Origin: Fabrea salina
Taxonomy: Eukaryota; Ciliophora; Heterotrichea; Heterotrichida; Fabreidae
Assembly: GCA_022984795.1 (NCBI GenBank)
Contig: JALIHJ010000033.1
Span: 62,001 to 126,000 of the forward strand
Direction of reading: 5' to 3'
Length of the DNA stretch: 64,000 nt
Part shown: one piece after another, positions 1 to 10,700 of the stretch
How the letters are laid out: each line of letters opens with the position of its first letter
Position numbering within the stretch: the stretch's first letter is position 1
The notes under the pieces: model-generated
Database searches by the model: none
Seen by the model: the letters and a program-made list of their open reading frames with translations, nothing else
Told to the model about the DNA's origin: nothing
Translations under genes and position numbers: made by a program

Positions 1-2645
1 CCTCCTGAAACTCCTGTGGTTATAGAAGTTGTAGTTTTTGCAGTATCTTGAGATTGTTGAGTGGTTTGGTCGTCTGGATTGAAGAAACTGAGTTGAGTTT
101 GCATAGTTTGGGACTCAAGTAGGAAGTTAGACTCACTCAGTAGTTGGGACCTAAACTCCAGAAGTATGACTTCTCCCTCTGTTACGTATGAGTTCAAGTC
201 TAGGTCGAGTTCATACTTAGCAGTGTTTAGAGTATTCATGGTGAACTCAAACCCAATGGACTTGTTCTGAGTGTAAAGGTCGAAGTCACTCAGTTTTAGA
301 GTTTGGTTGAGATTCTCCGAGAATTCCAGTGTGAGAGTGTTGTCTTCGTTTGTGAGGTTGGCTGAGAATGCTCCTCTGTTGCAGAACCCTTGGTCTTCAA
401 TATATCCCTGATTGCATTTGCAAGTGCTCGAAGAAGCGTTTCCAACACAACTAGTGCATACTTCTGATGAATCACAAGTTATGCAAAGCCTAGGGCAAGT
501 TAAACAACTGCCTGACTCCAAGTAAGTTCCTTCATGGCAACTAGTGCATACTTCTGCTGAGTCACAAGTTGTGCAGAGACTAGGACAAGTTAAACAAGTG
601 CCAGAATAGAAATAGGCTCCTTCAGCACAAAAAGTGCAGTCTCCTTCAAACAGGTTGTACCCAATATTACATTGTAAACATTCATCTAGAAAGCACCTAA
701 AGCAGTTATCAGGGCAGGTCAAATAAATGTAATAGTCAATGCTTGGATCCATACGCACAGTGTAAGTGCCTTGGTAAGTTATCTGGGGTTGGTAATCCCC
801 TTCAGCGTAAGAATCTAATTGGCACTGTATTGAAGAAGTCGAAGCAGACAAGATTCTGCATACATTAGAGCCTAGCTTGACTTCTAGCTTAGAAATATCA
901 GTTGGAAAGTTCTCTCCAGTAATGGTTACTAGTCCTGAACTCTCGGAGAAGCTTTTGATTACAGGCAAGTATTGGTCAGTGAAGGAACAGTCTCCCCTGC
1001 ATATAGTGAGTCTGTTGTCTATCCAGACTCTGAGTTGAGGCTTAGTTTGATAGGTCCTTAAAAAGTCAGAAGGGATCACAAACCAGAACTGAGAGTCTGT
1101 GGAGGCTTCTCGCAGAGTTTCTCCTTCAACTTCATCGCCATTGCTGAGTTTGAACTTCAAGTCAGAGGAACTGGGATTCATGTAGCTTGGAAGCAGAGCG
1201 TAGAGGTAGTGACTGCTGAAGTAGGCGTACAGGTTGAAGTAAGTTCTGCTTAGACGAGATTGACATCTGTAATTTTGTGAAGCGCAATCTGCAGGGTTGA
1301 ATCCGTTACCACTTATTTCCTTGTTTTCTCCCTTGTAAACAAAGGGATAGTTGTTAGTATCAAGACTACCGAAGTTCAAATCCAACCTCTTGATCATAGG
1401 AAATCCGTTTCTCTGACCAATCCCAGGCATTTCTACTCCCAAAGAAAAAGAGTTCCTTCCTCCTGAACTATAGTGCTCCATTTCTAGGTAGTAGGACTCT
1501 CCTTCTTCTAAAGCTATTGAGTTAGACTCATTCTCTCCCCATACAAAGTAGCTATGTTCATCTGACTCCTGACTTGAGTTGATGATTTCTTGCTTGTTGA
1601 GTGGGTTGGAGTCAGTGCTTAGGTAGACTCTAACACTTCCTCTGAAAGAAGTGTAGAATATGTAGTCTCCTGTTCTAGTTGGCTTGAAGAGTCCGTAGAT
1701 AAGGGAGTCGTAGTCATCCATAGTTGTAAGGATAGTTGCTGAAGGGATGATTGTTTTCTCGATTAACTCACTCTGGACTCTGATGTTGCCTGCAGTGTAT
1801 GTTTCTCTCACCAGTCCTGCACTCCCTTCATAATAGTTTCTATTCTTCAAGTCAAAGTAGACTTCACCGCTACATTCGATAGTGTTGAAGGTCGCTTCTG
1901 TTACTTGGCACTGAGACCCATCTACTTCTACCCTAACTCTGGAAGTGTCGCTGAGGAAGGACTTGCCAGTGACTGTAGCCTGAATTCCGTTGTTTGAGTT
2001 GAAGAAGACAGACTCCACAACACCCAGAGTTCTGAACCAGCATTGATCTCCCTCTAGAGTGTAGCCTCCTGTCCAGTAGAATCCTCTTATTCTGCCATTT
2101 AGCTTGTACTCCACATTCTGGTCTCCATGCAAATTGTTACCTATTTTTCCGTTAATAATTAAAGGTCTGGGATTTTCAATAAAGTCATTTTCAAATGTAA
2201 TTTCTAGTCCTTGTATCTTCAAGTAGTTTATATCGTCTTTACGTTCTCTCAAAGCAAGGAAATGAAGACCAATAGTCTCCCCAGCAGCCCCTTCACTTGG
2301 GACTAAGGTCATTATCAAGTTAGCCCAATCCCACTCAAACGCACTACTCTCTGAGTGTACTACTATAGAGTTGTGCAGTACTTTTAAGTCAGGCTTACTT
2401 GCATAACCCGATTCCCAAGGAGGAATAAGGCACTCAATCTCATCTGCCTTAACAGAGAGTATTTCGCAGTCCTTTCCATCTAAAGTCACTTGGTAATTAC
2501 TCTTATCCAAATCACTTGTGAAGTCTCCAAACAAGTGCAGGCTACTCATGCCATAGAAGTATTGGGGATCAGTAATTCCTTTGTTCGGGGTGGCTATTTG
2601 ACTCACGCTAGCAGCTTGGCATAATCCTAGCAACAACACAATCAT
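1..2645 (-). CDS. Large secreted/membrane TIG-PA14-Cys-rich protein, 3' part outside window
   Basis: An open frame runs from an ATG at 2645 to the left edge (about 881 codons) with no stop, so the C-terminus is missing. The start gives a short hydrophobic signal peptide (MIVLLLGLCQA). A repeated 'FYGMSSLHLFGDF' type N-terminal module is followed by TIG/IPT-like stretches, a PA14-like segment (GLFKPTRTGDYIFYTSF, then VYLSTDS), another TIG-like stretch (VTITGENFP) and two furin/TNFR-like Cys-rich repeats (TCPxLCxTCDSxEVCTSC). It ends in the pre-membrane region. It aligns module by module with the plus-strand protein at 42443-47220, so a multi-pass C-terminus probably lies outside the window. 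Related TIG/PA14 architectures occur in fibrocystin-like proteins. A cell-surface role is inferred; ligand and function are unknown. Confidence 0.85.
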   Translation of the reverse strand, partial: MIVLLLGLCQAASVSQIATPNKGITDPQYFYGMSSLHLFGDFTSDLDKSNYQVTLDGKDCEILSVKADEIECLIPPWESGYASKPDLKVLHNSIVVHSESSAFEWDWANLIMTLVPSEGAAGETIGLHFLALRERKDDINYLKIQGLEITFENDFIENPRPLIINGKIGNNLHGDQNVEYKLNGRIRGFYWTGGYTLEGDQCWFRTLGVVESVFFNSNNGIQATVTGKSFLSDTSRVRVEVDGSQCQVTEATFNTIECSGEVYFDLKNRNYYEGSAGLVRETYTAGNIRVQSELIEKTIIPSATILTTMDDYDSLIYGLFKPTRTGDYIFYTSFRGSVRVYLSTDSNPLNKQEIINSSQESDEHSYFVWGENESNSIALEEGESYYLEMEHYSSGGRNSFSLGVEMPGIGQRNGFPMIKRLDLNFGSLDTNNYPFVYKGENKEISGNGFNPADCASQNYRCQSRLSRTYFNLYAYFSSHYLYALLPSYMNPSSSDLKFKLSNGDEVEGETLREASTDSQFWFVIPSDFLRTYQTKPQLRVWIDNRLTICRGDCSFTDQYLPVIKSFSESSGLVTITGENFPTDISKLEVKLGSNVCRILSASTSSIQCQLDSYAEGDYQPQITYQGTYTVRMDPSIDYYIYLTCPDNCFRCFLDECLQCNIGYNLFEGDCTFCAEGAYFYSGTCLTCPSLCTTCDSAEVCTSCHEGTYLESGSCLTCPRLCITCDSSEVCTSCVGNASSSTCKCNQGYIEDQGFCNRGAFSANLTNEDNTLTLEFSENLNQTLKLSDFDLYTQNKSIGFEFTMNTLNTAKYELDLDLNSYVTEGEVILLEFRSQLLSESNFLLESQTMQTQLSFFNPDDQTTQQSQDTAKTTTSITTGVSG

Positions 2646-3179
2646 ATTTATTAACTCTCCACCTTAATTTAACTTTACTTAGTTACTTACTTCTGGATAC
2701 TAAACCAAAGCCAAACACCACTTAGAATTGGTTTTAGAGCTCACTTTCTTGGGATACGACAAAAGCAGCCCCTTTAAATTTTTCAACAGTTCATTTATAA
2801 CCCCTAAGAAATGCCTAGCTAAGTCAAGGTTCTTGTAAAGTAATGGGACTTGAGTTCCAATTAACTACAAGTAGTTAATCGCTGTACATCAGGAAGCACA
2901 AAACAACTTCTGTAGCTATATAAGTCTGTTCACACCTTTTGAACAGAAACATGGGTATTCCGAACCCATACTTCTCCTAGAGGTTGCTAACTTTTGATTT
3001 CTATTGCTAGAGTTATCATGAGTAAGTACTAGTTGGTGTTCTGGAGTTTGTCTTAATAGTTTTTAGGAGCATTTCGTGTAACTCGGCAGGTAATATTTTA
3101 TTACTTAGTCACACCAACTGGAGTTCATAGAATGGGAATGGTTTAAGTTAGACACTGTCTAACTAAGTTATGCTTTGTA
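2646..3179. other. 534-nt divergent intergenic region
   Basis: This is the longest gene-free stretch in the window. It lies between the divergent starts at 2645 and 3180 and probably holds both promoters. I see no tRNA, no long ORF and no clear repeat. Two small inverted repeats are visible: a 6-bp stem at 2951-2969 (ATGGGT/ACCCAT) and a 9-bp perfect one at 3146-3164. Confidence 0.5.
3146..3164. promoter_or_regulatory. 19-nt perfect palindrome upstream of the TPR gene
   Basis: AGTTAGACACTGTCTAACT is a 9-bp inverted repeat around a single C. It ends 15 nt before the ATG at 3180. It could be a dimeric transcription-factor site or a hairpin in the 5' UTR. No known ciliate motif is claimed. Confidence 0.3.
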
Positions 3180-4472
3180 ATGGAAAACACCTGCCCTCTT
3201 GGATGCCCAGCTGTTTATAGGTGTAGCTGTGGAAGTATCCTATGTGACCATGTGATGCCTAGTCACTTTAGAATGGGTCATACACCTAGTCTTCTGCCCG
3301 AAGCACAGGTACTTGACATAATTTCCCAAAAGAAGAAAGAAGTCATCCAGATAACCGAAAGGGTTATTTCAGAGGCCCAGAAGCTGGCCTCATACCAACT
3401 TGTCCGATTAGAAGAGCTCAGAAAAAGCAGCATTGAAGAAATTAAAGAAGAACTTAACCAAGTCGAATTCGAGAAGGTACTCACTCAGCTCATCAACCAG
3501 TTGGGCTTTTCGAACCAACTCCAAGAATTAAAGGCTCAAATTGAACAGCAAGAAATGAACTCACTAAGGATTCTAACTGACTTTGATGAATCCAGAAATC
3601 AAGAAGTCCAAAAACTCAGCCAAAGAATTGCTGCCCTCCAAAAGGAGCTCCAAGAAAACCAAAACAAAAAACAACTGAATGAAGACTTCTCGAATCAGCT
3701 CGGAGAAATCATGACTCAAAACGAAGAAACAATTGCGTCACAAGAAGCAATCATTAATGGCCTGAGAGAAGAACTCGAAGAAATCAAAGCAGAATACAAT
3801 AAAGAAAAGAAAGGAGTCCAGGAATTGAAGACCAAAATTGACTCCTTGGTTCAGGAATCCAAAAGAAGGGAGGTCAAGCCAGAAGAAGTCCAGCCACTTG
3901 TGCTAGAATTGAATGAACTTGACCGAAAAAAAGGATTCTGCTTGCATGGGTTGGGCTTTATTTATGAAAAAATGAAAGACTACGCTAGTGCTGAACAGTG
4001 TTATTTAAGAAGTATAGAGATTGAGGAGATTGTAGTTCCTGAGAGTAATGATCTAGCGGTTACATACAACAACTTGGGATTGGTTTATTATAACATGAAT
4101 GACTACTCCAAAGCAGAAGATTACTACCTCAAAGCGATGAGAATCAAAGAGATTTTAGTTCCTGAGAGTAATGATCTAGCGGTTACATACCACAACTTGG
4201 GGAACCTTTACAAAAACATGAATGACTACTCCAAAGCAGAAGACTACTACCTCAAAGCGATCAGAATCAAAGAGATTGTAGTTCCTGAGAGTAATGATCT
4301 AGCGGTTACATACCACAACTTGGGGAACCTTTACAAAAACATGAATGACTACTCCAAAGCAGAAGACTACTACCTCAAAGCGATCAGAATCAAAGAAGCG
4401 ATAAATGCTCCTACAGAAACTATACGCAACAACTTAAGAAAACTTCCTAAAAAAAGATGCATAGTTTTTTAA
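3180..4472 (+). CDS. TPR protein with N-terminal CxC..H..H module and coiled coil
   Basis: A 430-aa protein. Residues 15-33 hold C-x-C-x11-H-x4-H (CSCG ... SHFRMGH), a spacing shared with the WD40 paralogues at 12989-16831. A long charged coiled coil follows (about 45-240). Residues 255-420 are kinesin-light-chain-like TPRs: one diverged unit, then three nearly identical 41-residue units (VPESNDLAVTY[NH]NLG...). The last residues, after an unmatched tail, are KKRCIVF, which ends in a CaaX-like box (CIVF) and could be prenylated. TPRs of this kind bind peptides in other proteins, so a scaffold or adaptor role is inferred. The zinc-binding idea for the N-terminal module rests on Cys/His spacing only. 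Confidence 0.9.
   Translation: MENTCPLGCPAVYRCSCGSILCDHVMPSHFRMGHTPSLLPEAQVLDIISQKKKEVIQITERVISEAQKLASYQLVRLEELRKSSIEEIKEELNQVEFEKVLTQLINQLGFSNQLQELKAQIEQQEMNSLRILTDFDESRNQEVQKLSQRIAALQKELQENQNKKQLNEDFSNQLGEIMTQNEETIASQEAIINGLREELEEIKAEYNKEKKGVQELKTKIDSLVQESKRREVKPEEVQPLVLELNELDRKKGFCLHGLGFIYEKMKDYASAEQCYLRSIEIEEIVVPESNDLAVTYNNLGLVYYNMNDYSKAEDYYLKAMRIKEILVPESNDLAVTYHNLGNLYKNMNDYSKAEDYYLKAIRIKEIVVPESNDLAVTYHNLGNLYKNMNDYSKAEDYYLKAIRIKEAINAPTETIRNNLRKLPKKRCIVF
4035..4403 (+). repeat. Three 123-nt tandem TPR-coding repeats
   Basis: Units begin at 4035, 4158 and 4281, each with GTTCCTGAGAGTAATGATCT. Units 2 and 3 are almost identical over their whole length and unit 1 differs at a handful of bases. 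Each unit encodes one 41-residue TPR, so copy number can change without breaking the frame. Confidence 0.9.
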
Positions 4473-4755
4473 ACTGTAAAAACCATTTTAGAATTTCTTC
4501 AACAACCCTGTTTACCATTTTATTTCAGAACTCAACTCTTGAAAGAGCTTGTGGCGTTGCCAAAACCTAAACTAGCTACAGTATACCTGTGTGCTGAATA
4601 ACTCAAACTTAATTAACTATTAGCTGAATAATACTTATCAAATCAAACTACAGTTTCAAGCTCCTTTTGATTTTAATTCTGTAACTGCAGCTTAAAGCAG
4701 GTGTTAGGTTTTCAACATTCAAATCTTTTGATTAGCCACTGATTTAAGTTTAACC

Positions 4756-7700
4756 TTATTTATTATTTATTGTTTCTAAGGTGTTGTTTTCAGGACTTAG
4801 TACCTCTGGGGCCACTTTTGCTTGGTTTCTCCTTTGAAAGAACAAATGGTTCTGAGTTGAATTAATTTCTGTGACCTCATTTGTTTCCGCCCGTTCTTTT
4901 CTGCAGCACTTTTGGTATATGAAGCAGGAGATTGTAACTAGTGACTGGAAGCCAATTCCACCTACTGCTAAACATATTATTGAGACTTCAATCAGCCATT
5001 CAATGCCTCTAAAGTCAGTTTGCAAGAAGTAGATGACTAGCAGGAACACTAAACTGACAACTACTTCAGCTGAGGCTGAGGCTAGTTGGGTCTTTCTTTC
5101 TTTGTAAGGGCTCACCTTCAATAAGAACACAGTATACCCAATAGCCAAAGCAGTATTGACACCAGCTTGAATGTATGGAAAGTTTCCAAGCAGAACCAGA
5201 CTCATAGACAAAAGCATTCTTCTTAGCATAAACACTGGGTAGGTTAAACTGGGGTTGAAGTTTGAGCTGCAGTTGAACTCGTAGAAGAGTGTTCCCCAGC
5301 TTAAGTAGAAATTGGATTCGTCAGTCAGGTTAACTATCCAGTTCCTGTACTTCTTGCAGAATCCAAACAACACAAAAGGAGTTGCTACTATAGAAAGGGT
5401 AACTAGTAACCCTACTATGAAGTTAACAACTCCAATCGTTTCTAACTCAGGAACTGAAGACACTTGGATGAAGCAAGCCATTGACAGTTCCATGTAGCAC
5501 TGAACCCAGTATCTTATGAACACATTGTACCTGTATTCCCTTAGTATTGGTTTGAGTCTATTCTGTAAACGTGGAATCTTGGAAAGCAACCACACAATAG
5601 GCCAACTCAGAAGTATTAGAAACATGATCACAATGTTTACTCCAGCATTGAACAAAAACATTTCTGAAGTTATTCCGTACTTGTCTTCGTAGTACTTTGA
5701 GTCTTTGCCTGTGACTAACTTAAGTAAGTAGCTAGATAAGTCAGAGGCGTATTGGAACACATCCAGTCCTTCAAACAAACCCCTCAAAGTAGGAGTTAGT
5801 GGGTTGCTGCTCATAGCAAGGTAGGAGAGTAGCTGGATATTGTTCATCATTGACCAGATGTCTGCAGGGTTTCCGTTTATGAGTATTGAGATCCCGCCAA
5901 TGCTTCCTCCCACTGCTCCTGCTGCTTGGGCTGTTGCTTTACCTCTTTCAAATAAAGGTTTATAAATGTCATACTTGGATAGGTTTGTTTCTAGCTGTTT
6001 GATTCCCAAACTAAACCCAGAAGTGCTGTATACTTCTGACAAAAACTCCAAAGTAGCAACTTCTCCTTCTGCTATAAAATAAGTCTTAAAGTCCAGGTCA
6101 ATCTCATACTTGGTTTTGTTTACTTTTTTTAAGAAGTAGGTGTATTCTATACTTTTGTTTTGCAGCTGAATAGCAATGCTTTCTTTAGCGAGTGGAGACA
6201 CTAGTTCCTCTGAAAATTTGAGTGTAAGTAGGTTATTTTTACCACAAGTCAAGTTCGAGTAGAAGTTGGTGCACACTTCATCTCTTATGAATCCTTCTAA
6301 GCACTCACAAGTACTGTTGAATTCGGTGAAGCCTTTATTGCAAGAGCAAGTGCTATTGGAGTTTACGGAAGCATATTCTATGCATCCTGTGCATTCGTAT
6401 TCACTTATGCAAGTTTCACACAACTCGATGCACTCCAAGCATTCAGTGTCTTCTAAGTAAGTTCCATCAGGACAGGGTCCGCAGGTTCTGTCTGGGTAGA
6501 GGTAAAGACCGTCGCATGAAAGACAGTTGTTGTGTTCTGGACCTGAGCAGGTTTCACAAGTAGAGTAACACCTTAAGCACTCTGAAGTGTCTTGGTCTGC
6601 AAAGTATCCTTCTTCACACACGCAGTCTCCAGAGGAACTTTTGAAAGAGTGTTTAGCATCACAGTTGACAGTGTCTAAGTCCAGAAAAGAGCAATTTGCA
6701 GTGCATGGCTGGCAGTCTATTCCAGCTGAGTCAGTGTTGAAGTACCCGTCTGCACAGTAGCATTTATTGTCAACTACTTGTCTTCCAAGAGAAGAATCAC
6801 ACTCAATGCAGGTTAGGTTGAGTCTGTCTAAGCCGTAACCTTCGTTGCACAAGCAGGGGTTTCCAGAGGCATTGGGCTTACACTGAGTGCAGTCTCCTTG
6901 TTCAAAACCTCTACAGATAAAGCACATAGAGTCCTTACACAAGTTGCAGGTATTCTGCCTAGAGCATCCATCAGTACACTCTGAATCACACTCCACACAC
7001 TCATTTCCATTCCAGAAGTCAGTGATTAAGCAGTTGGGTAGGCATTGGTCTTGGTTGTCTATAGGGCAGAAGCTACAAGAGTCACAATTAGAAGACTCCA
7101 ACAAAGTAGTAGGATCCCTGTGTGAGTTGTAAATTCTCACTTCCCAAAGGAACCCAGTGTAGAAGTTGTTGAATGTGGTTTGATCTGAGTGTTCAGCTCC
7201 TATTGAAAACAAGTAAGAGTTTTCTAAGTCCACTAGCCAGTCATTCCTCAGAGTGCCAGAAATCACTTGGGTAGTGTTTAGGTAGGCAGAAACTCTGAAC
7301 TCAGGCACTGCTAGGTTTCGGTGTGTTCCAACTGCCAGAAAGTTCCAGCCTTCTTCTACTGAGTCAGTCGAGGAGTGAGGAGTTGAGGTTAGGTCCAGGT
7401 CTACTTGTGGTTGTTTGGAGTTGAGTGAGACTTTGAACTTGGTGTCTACTCCTGAAGAGTCTCTTTGTTTGGTTATAAGAGTTCCAGAGTTAGCAGTAGG
7501 TCTTATCCACATCGTTACTGTGAACTCAGGGGCTAATGCAAGACTTGGGCTTGCAGCTAGTTGCATGTAGGCTGAACCATCAAAGTAATAGCCTCTGTCT
7601 TTGGCGGGAATAGGATCATGGACACCAGGAGTTGGATAGAAACTGTTGTTATTTCCTGTGAGCACTGGAATGGAGGACTGAGTGTCTGTGACAATGTCTT

Positions 7701-10700
7701 GAATGGCATGAGGTTGTAAGTGGAACACAAAGTCGTCAACTGGATCACATCCACCTGAAGGACAAAAGGGGTAGCAAGCTCCTTGAATAGGGAAGTGAGT
7801 AGGGCTACACTGAGTGCAGTGTGTGAAAAGAGGTGAAGTGCATGCATCACATCCTTTACTGCAGGAATCACAGGTCTCAGTTGACTCATTCCAGTAAAAG
7901 GTCGGGCTGCACTCACAGTCTGAAGGATTAGAAGCATTTGCAATGCAGGTATTGCAACTCCCAACATAATCAGAGCACTCCAAACACTGTTGGTCTTCAC
8001 ACAAGTTACACTGAATGTCATTGCGCACACAACCCTTGGAACTACAAACACTCTCACACAGCACACAGTTAGTTCCATCCCAGTAACTGTCTATTCCACA
8101 GTTGGGCAAGCAGTCTCCTGACAGAGGACACTCACTACAGCCAGAGCAAGTAGTAGACAGTAGTGTGCTTGAGTCCTTTTCTGAATTGAACACTTTGACC
8201 TCCCATAGAAACCCAGTGAAGCCTGAGTTGTTGTCTCCTATTTTGAAGATAAAGGAGTCTTCTAGGTCTTTGAACCAGTCCTGGGCTAAGTTAGTGCTGT
8301 CTTGAAAGTTGGAGTTAGAAAAGACTTTGATGTTGTAGTGGTCATTTTCTATGCGAGTCTGGACACTGATGAAGTTCCAGGAGTCTTGAGTCAGAGGGTC
8401 TGCAGTTGAGTGGGAAACTTGGGAGTTTGTTAGGAAAAGCCTTATGCTGACTTTAGGAGAGTAGTTGTCTAAATAGAGTCTTAGGTAGTTTACAGAGGAG
8501 CTGCTTTGCTTTGATAAAAGAGTTCCACCTGGTGCCAGGGGGTTTATCCACATTGCTATTGTGAATTCAGGTGCCAGAGTAAGTAGTGGTGTAGTAACTG
8601 AATTGTAGGGTGGTAGTTGCATGTAAGAAGTGCCTGTGAAATAATAACCTCTGTCTTTGGCAGGAATGGGGTCAGTGGAGTCTGGAGTTGGGTAAAACTG
8701 ATTGTTATTTCCTGTGAGCACTGGAATGGAGGACTGAGTGTCTGTGACAATGTTTTGAATGGCATGAGGTTGTAAGTGGAACACAAAGTCGTCAAGCGTG
8801 CTGCAATGACCTGAAGGACAAAAGGGATGACAGATTCCTTGTATTGAAAAGTGAGTAGGGCTACACTGAGTGCAGTGTGTGAAGAGTGGTGAAGTGCATC
8901 TATCACACCCTGGAGTGCATGCATGACAAGCTTTAACTGTTTCGTTTTTGTAGTATCCCAAATTACACTCACAGTTATTTCCATTGAAATATGCATTCAA
9001 TTGGCAAAAGGAGCAAGAACCTGAGCTAAAATAGGTGCATAATCTGCAAAGTTCATCAGCACAAAGGTAGCAGTTTTCAGGCCTCACACAGCCTTCAGTG
9101 CACTCAGCTTTGCAAGGAGAGCACCCAGTTCCATCAATGTACTGGTTTAACTCGCAGTCACTAGGACAAATGAGCTCAGTTGGGCAGAACCCAGAGCACT
9201 CGGAAGGACACCCTGTATTAGAAAACCCTTCTGCTTCCATTCCGTGGATATTGTATATTCTGATACTCCAAAAGAACCCTACAAAAGAGTTCCCTGTATT
9301 TCCCAAAGCTAAATTAAACGAAGATTCTTTTTTATCTAAAAAGAACGTTGCCTCTGAAGTAGTATACTCATCTTCCTGAGTGTCACCTACTTTTAGCAAA
9401 AACTTAGTTTTTCCATCACCCAGAATTTCTCCAGAAACAGAGAAGTAAGCCCATGTGTCTTTGAAACTAGAGGTACTTTCCAAAGAAGCTGTTTCCCCTG
9501 ATTCAGTTTTAATGTTGACTTGTAGCTTGTCTGAAGTGAACCTAAGAATATGCTGCCCAGCAGGTTTACTCAGTAAGATTCCATCTTCTTTGAGTTTAAC
9601 CCACCCCAAAAGGGTGAACTGGGGTCCTATAGCGAATCCTGCTCTTGTACCAAAAGAATCTTTAACAAAGTAGTATCCTCTAAGTTTAGACGGATAAGCC
9701 CGATGAGCTTCCCTGAAAAAGAAGAAAAACCTTGATGAAGAAAATTTGTTAAAGTCAAATCTTAAGCCAAGCCTACTATTCATTGCACAGCTTCTATCCT
9801 CAATATTGGCTTCAAAGCCATCAGGGCAGTCCTTTAAACACATAAACCCTTCTAGAAGGAAGAAGCCAGCCATACAACTAGTGCATTGATAGTATTCACT
9901 TCCTGAACATGTTTTGCAGTTATCAAAGCAAATATCGCATCTGGGGATATCAGCCACACATATATACTGATCTCCATCAACACAAGCATTTAGGGTGTCA
10001 GTAAAGCAAGGAGTGAAGATTCCATTCCATGTACAGCTTCCACAATCACTGTAACCAGAAGTGTTTGGAGGTCCGGCAGTTGTTCCCGAAAGATCAACTT
10101 CATTCTGCCACAACTTGAAGTTGTACACAATGCCTTCTCCAAGAAAGTCTCCTATGAAAAAGTGCAGCAAATCAACTTGTCTGAAGACCAAGTTTCCTGT
10201 GGTTTTAGTTCCTGCAGCACTACCATTTTTGTAAGACTTTAGAGTAGTGGTAAAAGAAAACTTACAACTAAAGCCTATTTCAGTCCAGGTATTAGAGGCT
10301 ATGGAGTTTGCAATTCTTATTGAGCTATAAGTGTCATAGATATTTTTGACGTTCAGCCTCATTCCTGAGTTATCAATCACTAAATCAGACTCTTTTTTAA
10401 GGATGTTTCCTGATATGTGGTAAATCCACAACTTAATGCTAAAGGTGTTGTATAGGTAGACTTGGTCCTTGGATTTGAGGAATTTTTCGTAGTTGTAGTA
10501 AGCTCCTCTTCCTTTAAGTGGAACTACATCGTCTTTTTGAGGGTTGGTGCTTGGAAAGCAGGTTGAAGCATCTGATCCGCTCTGGAAGTAAGTGTAAGAG
10601 CAAGGACTTCTGTCGAAGTTTTCTTCTAGCACAGGATCTGTTGGCAGGGATTCCATATGACTGGTACAATCAAACCCAAAAGGACAGTTAAGCATGCAAA

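Noticed and set aside
2951-2969. Small hairpin as a possible ncRNA
   Set aside because: A 6-bp stem alone is expected by chance and has no conserved box nearby.
7557-8078. 173-codon frame inside the giant LamG gene, same strand, other frame
   Set aside because: It lies wholly inside a well-supported coding region, and its repeats mirror the duplication of the real frame.
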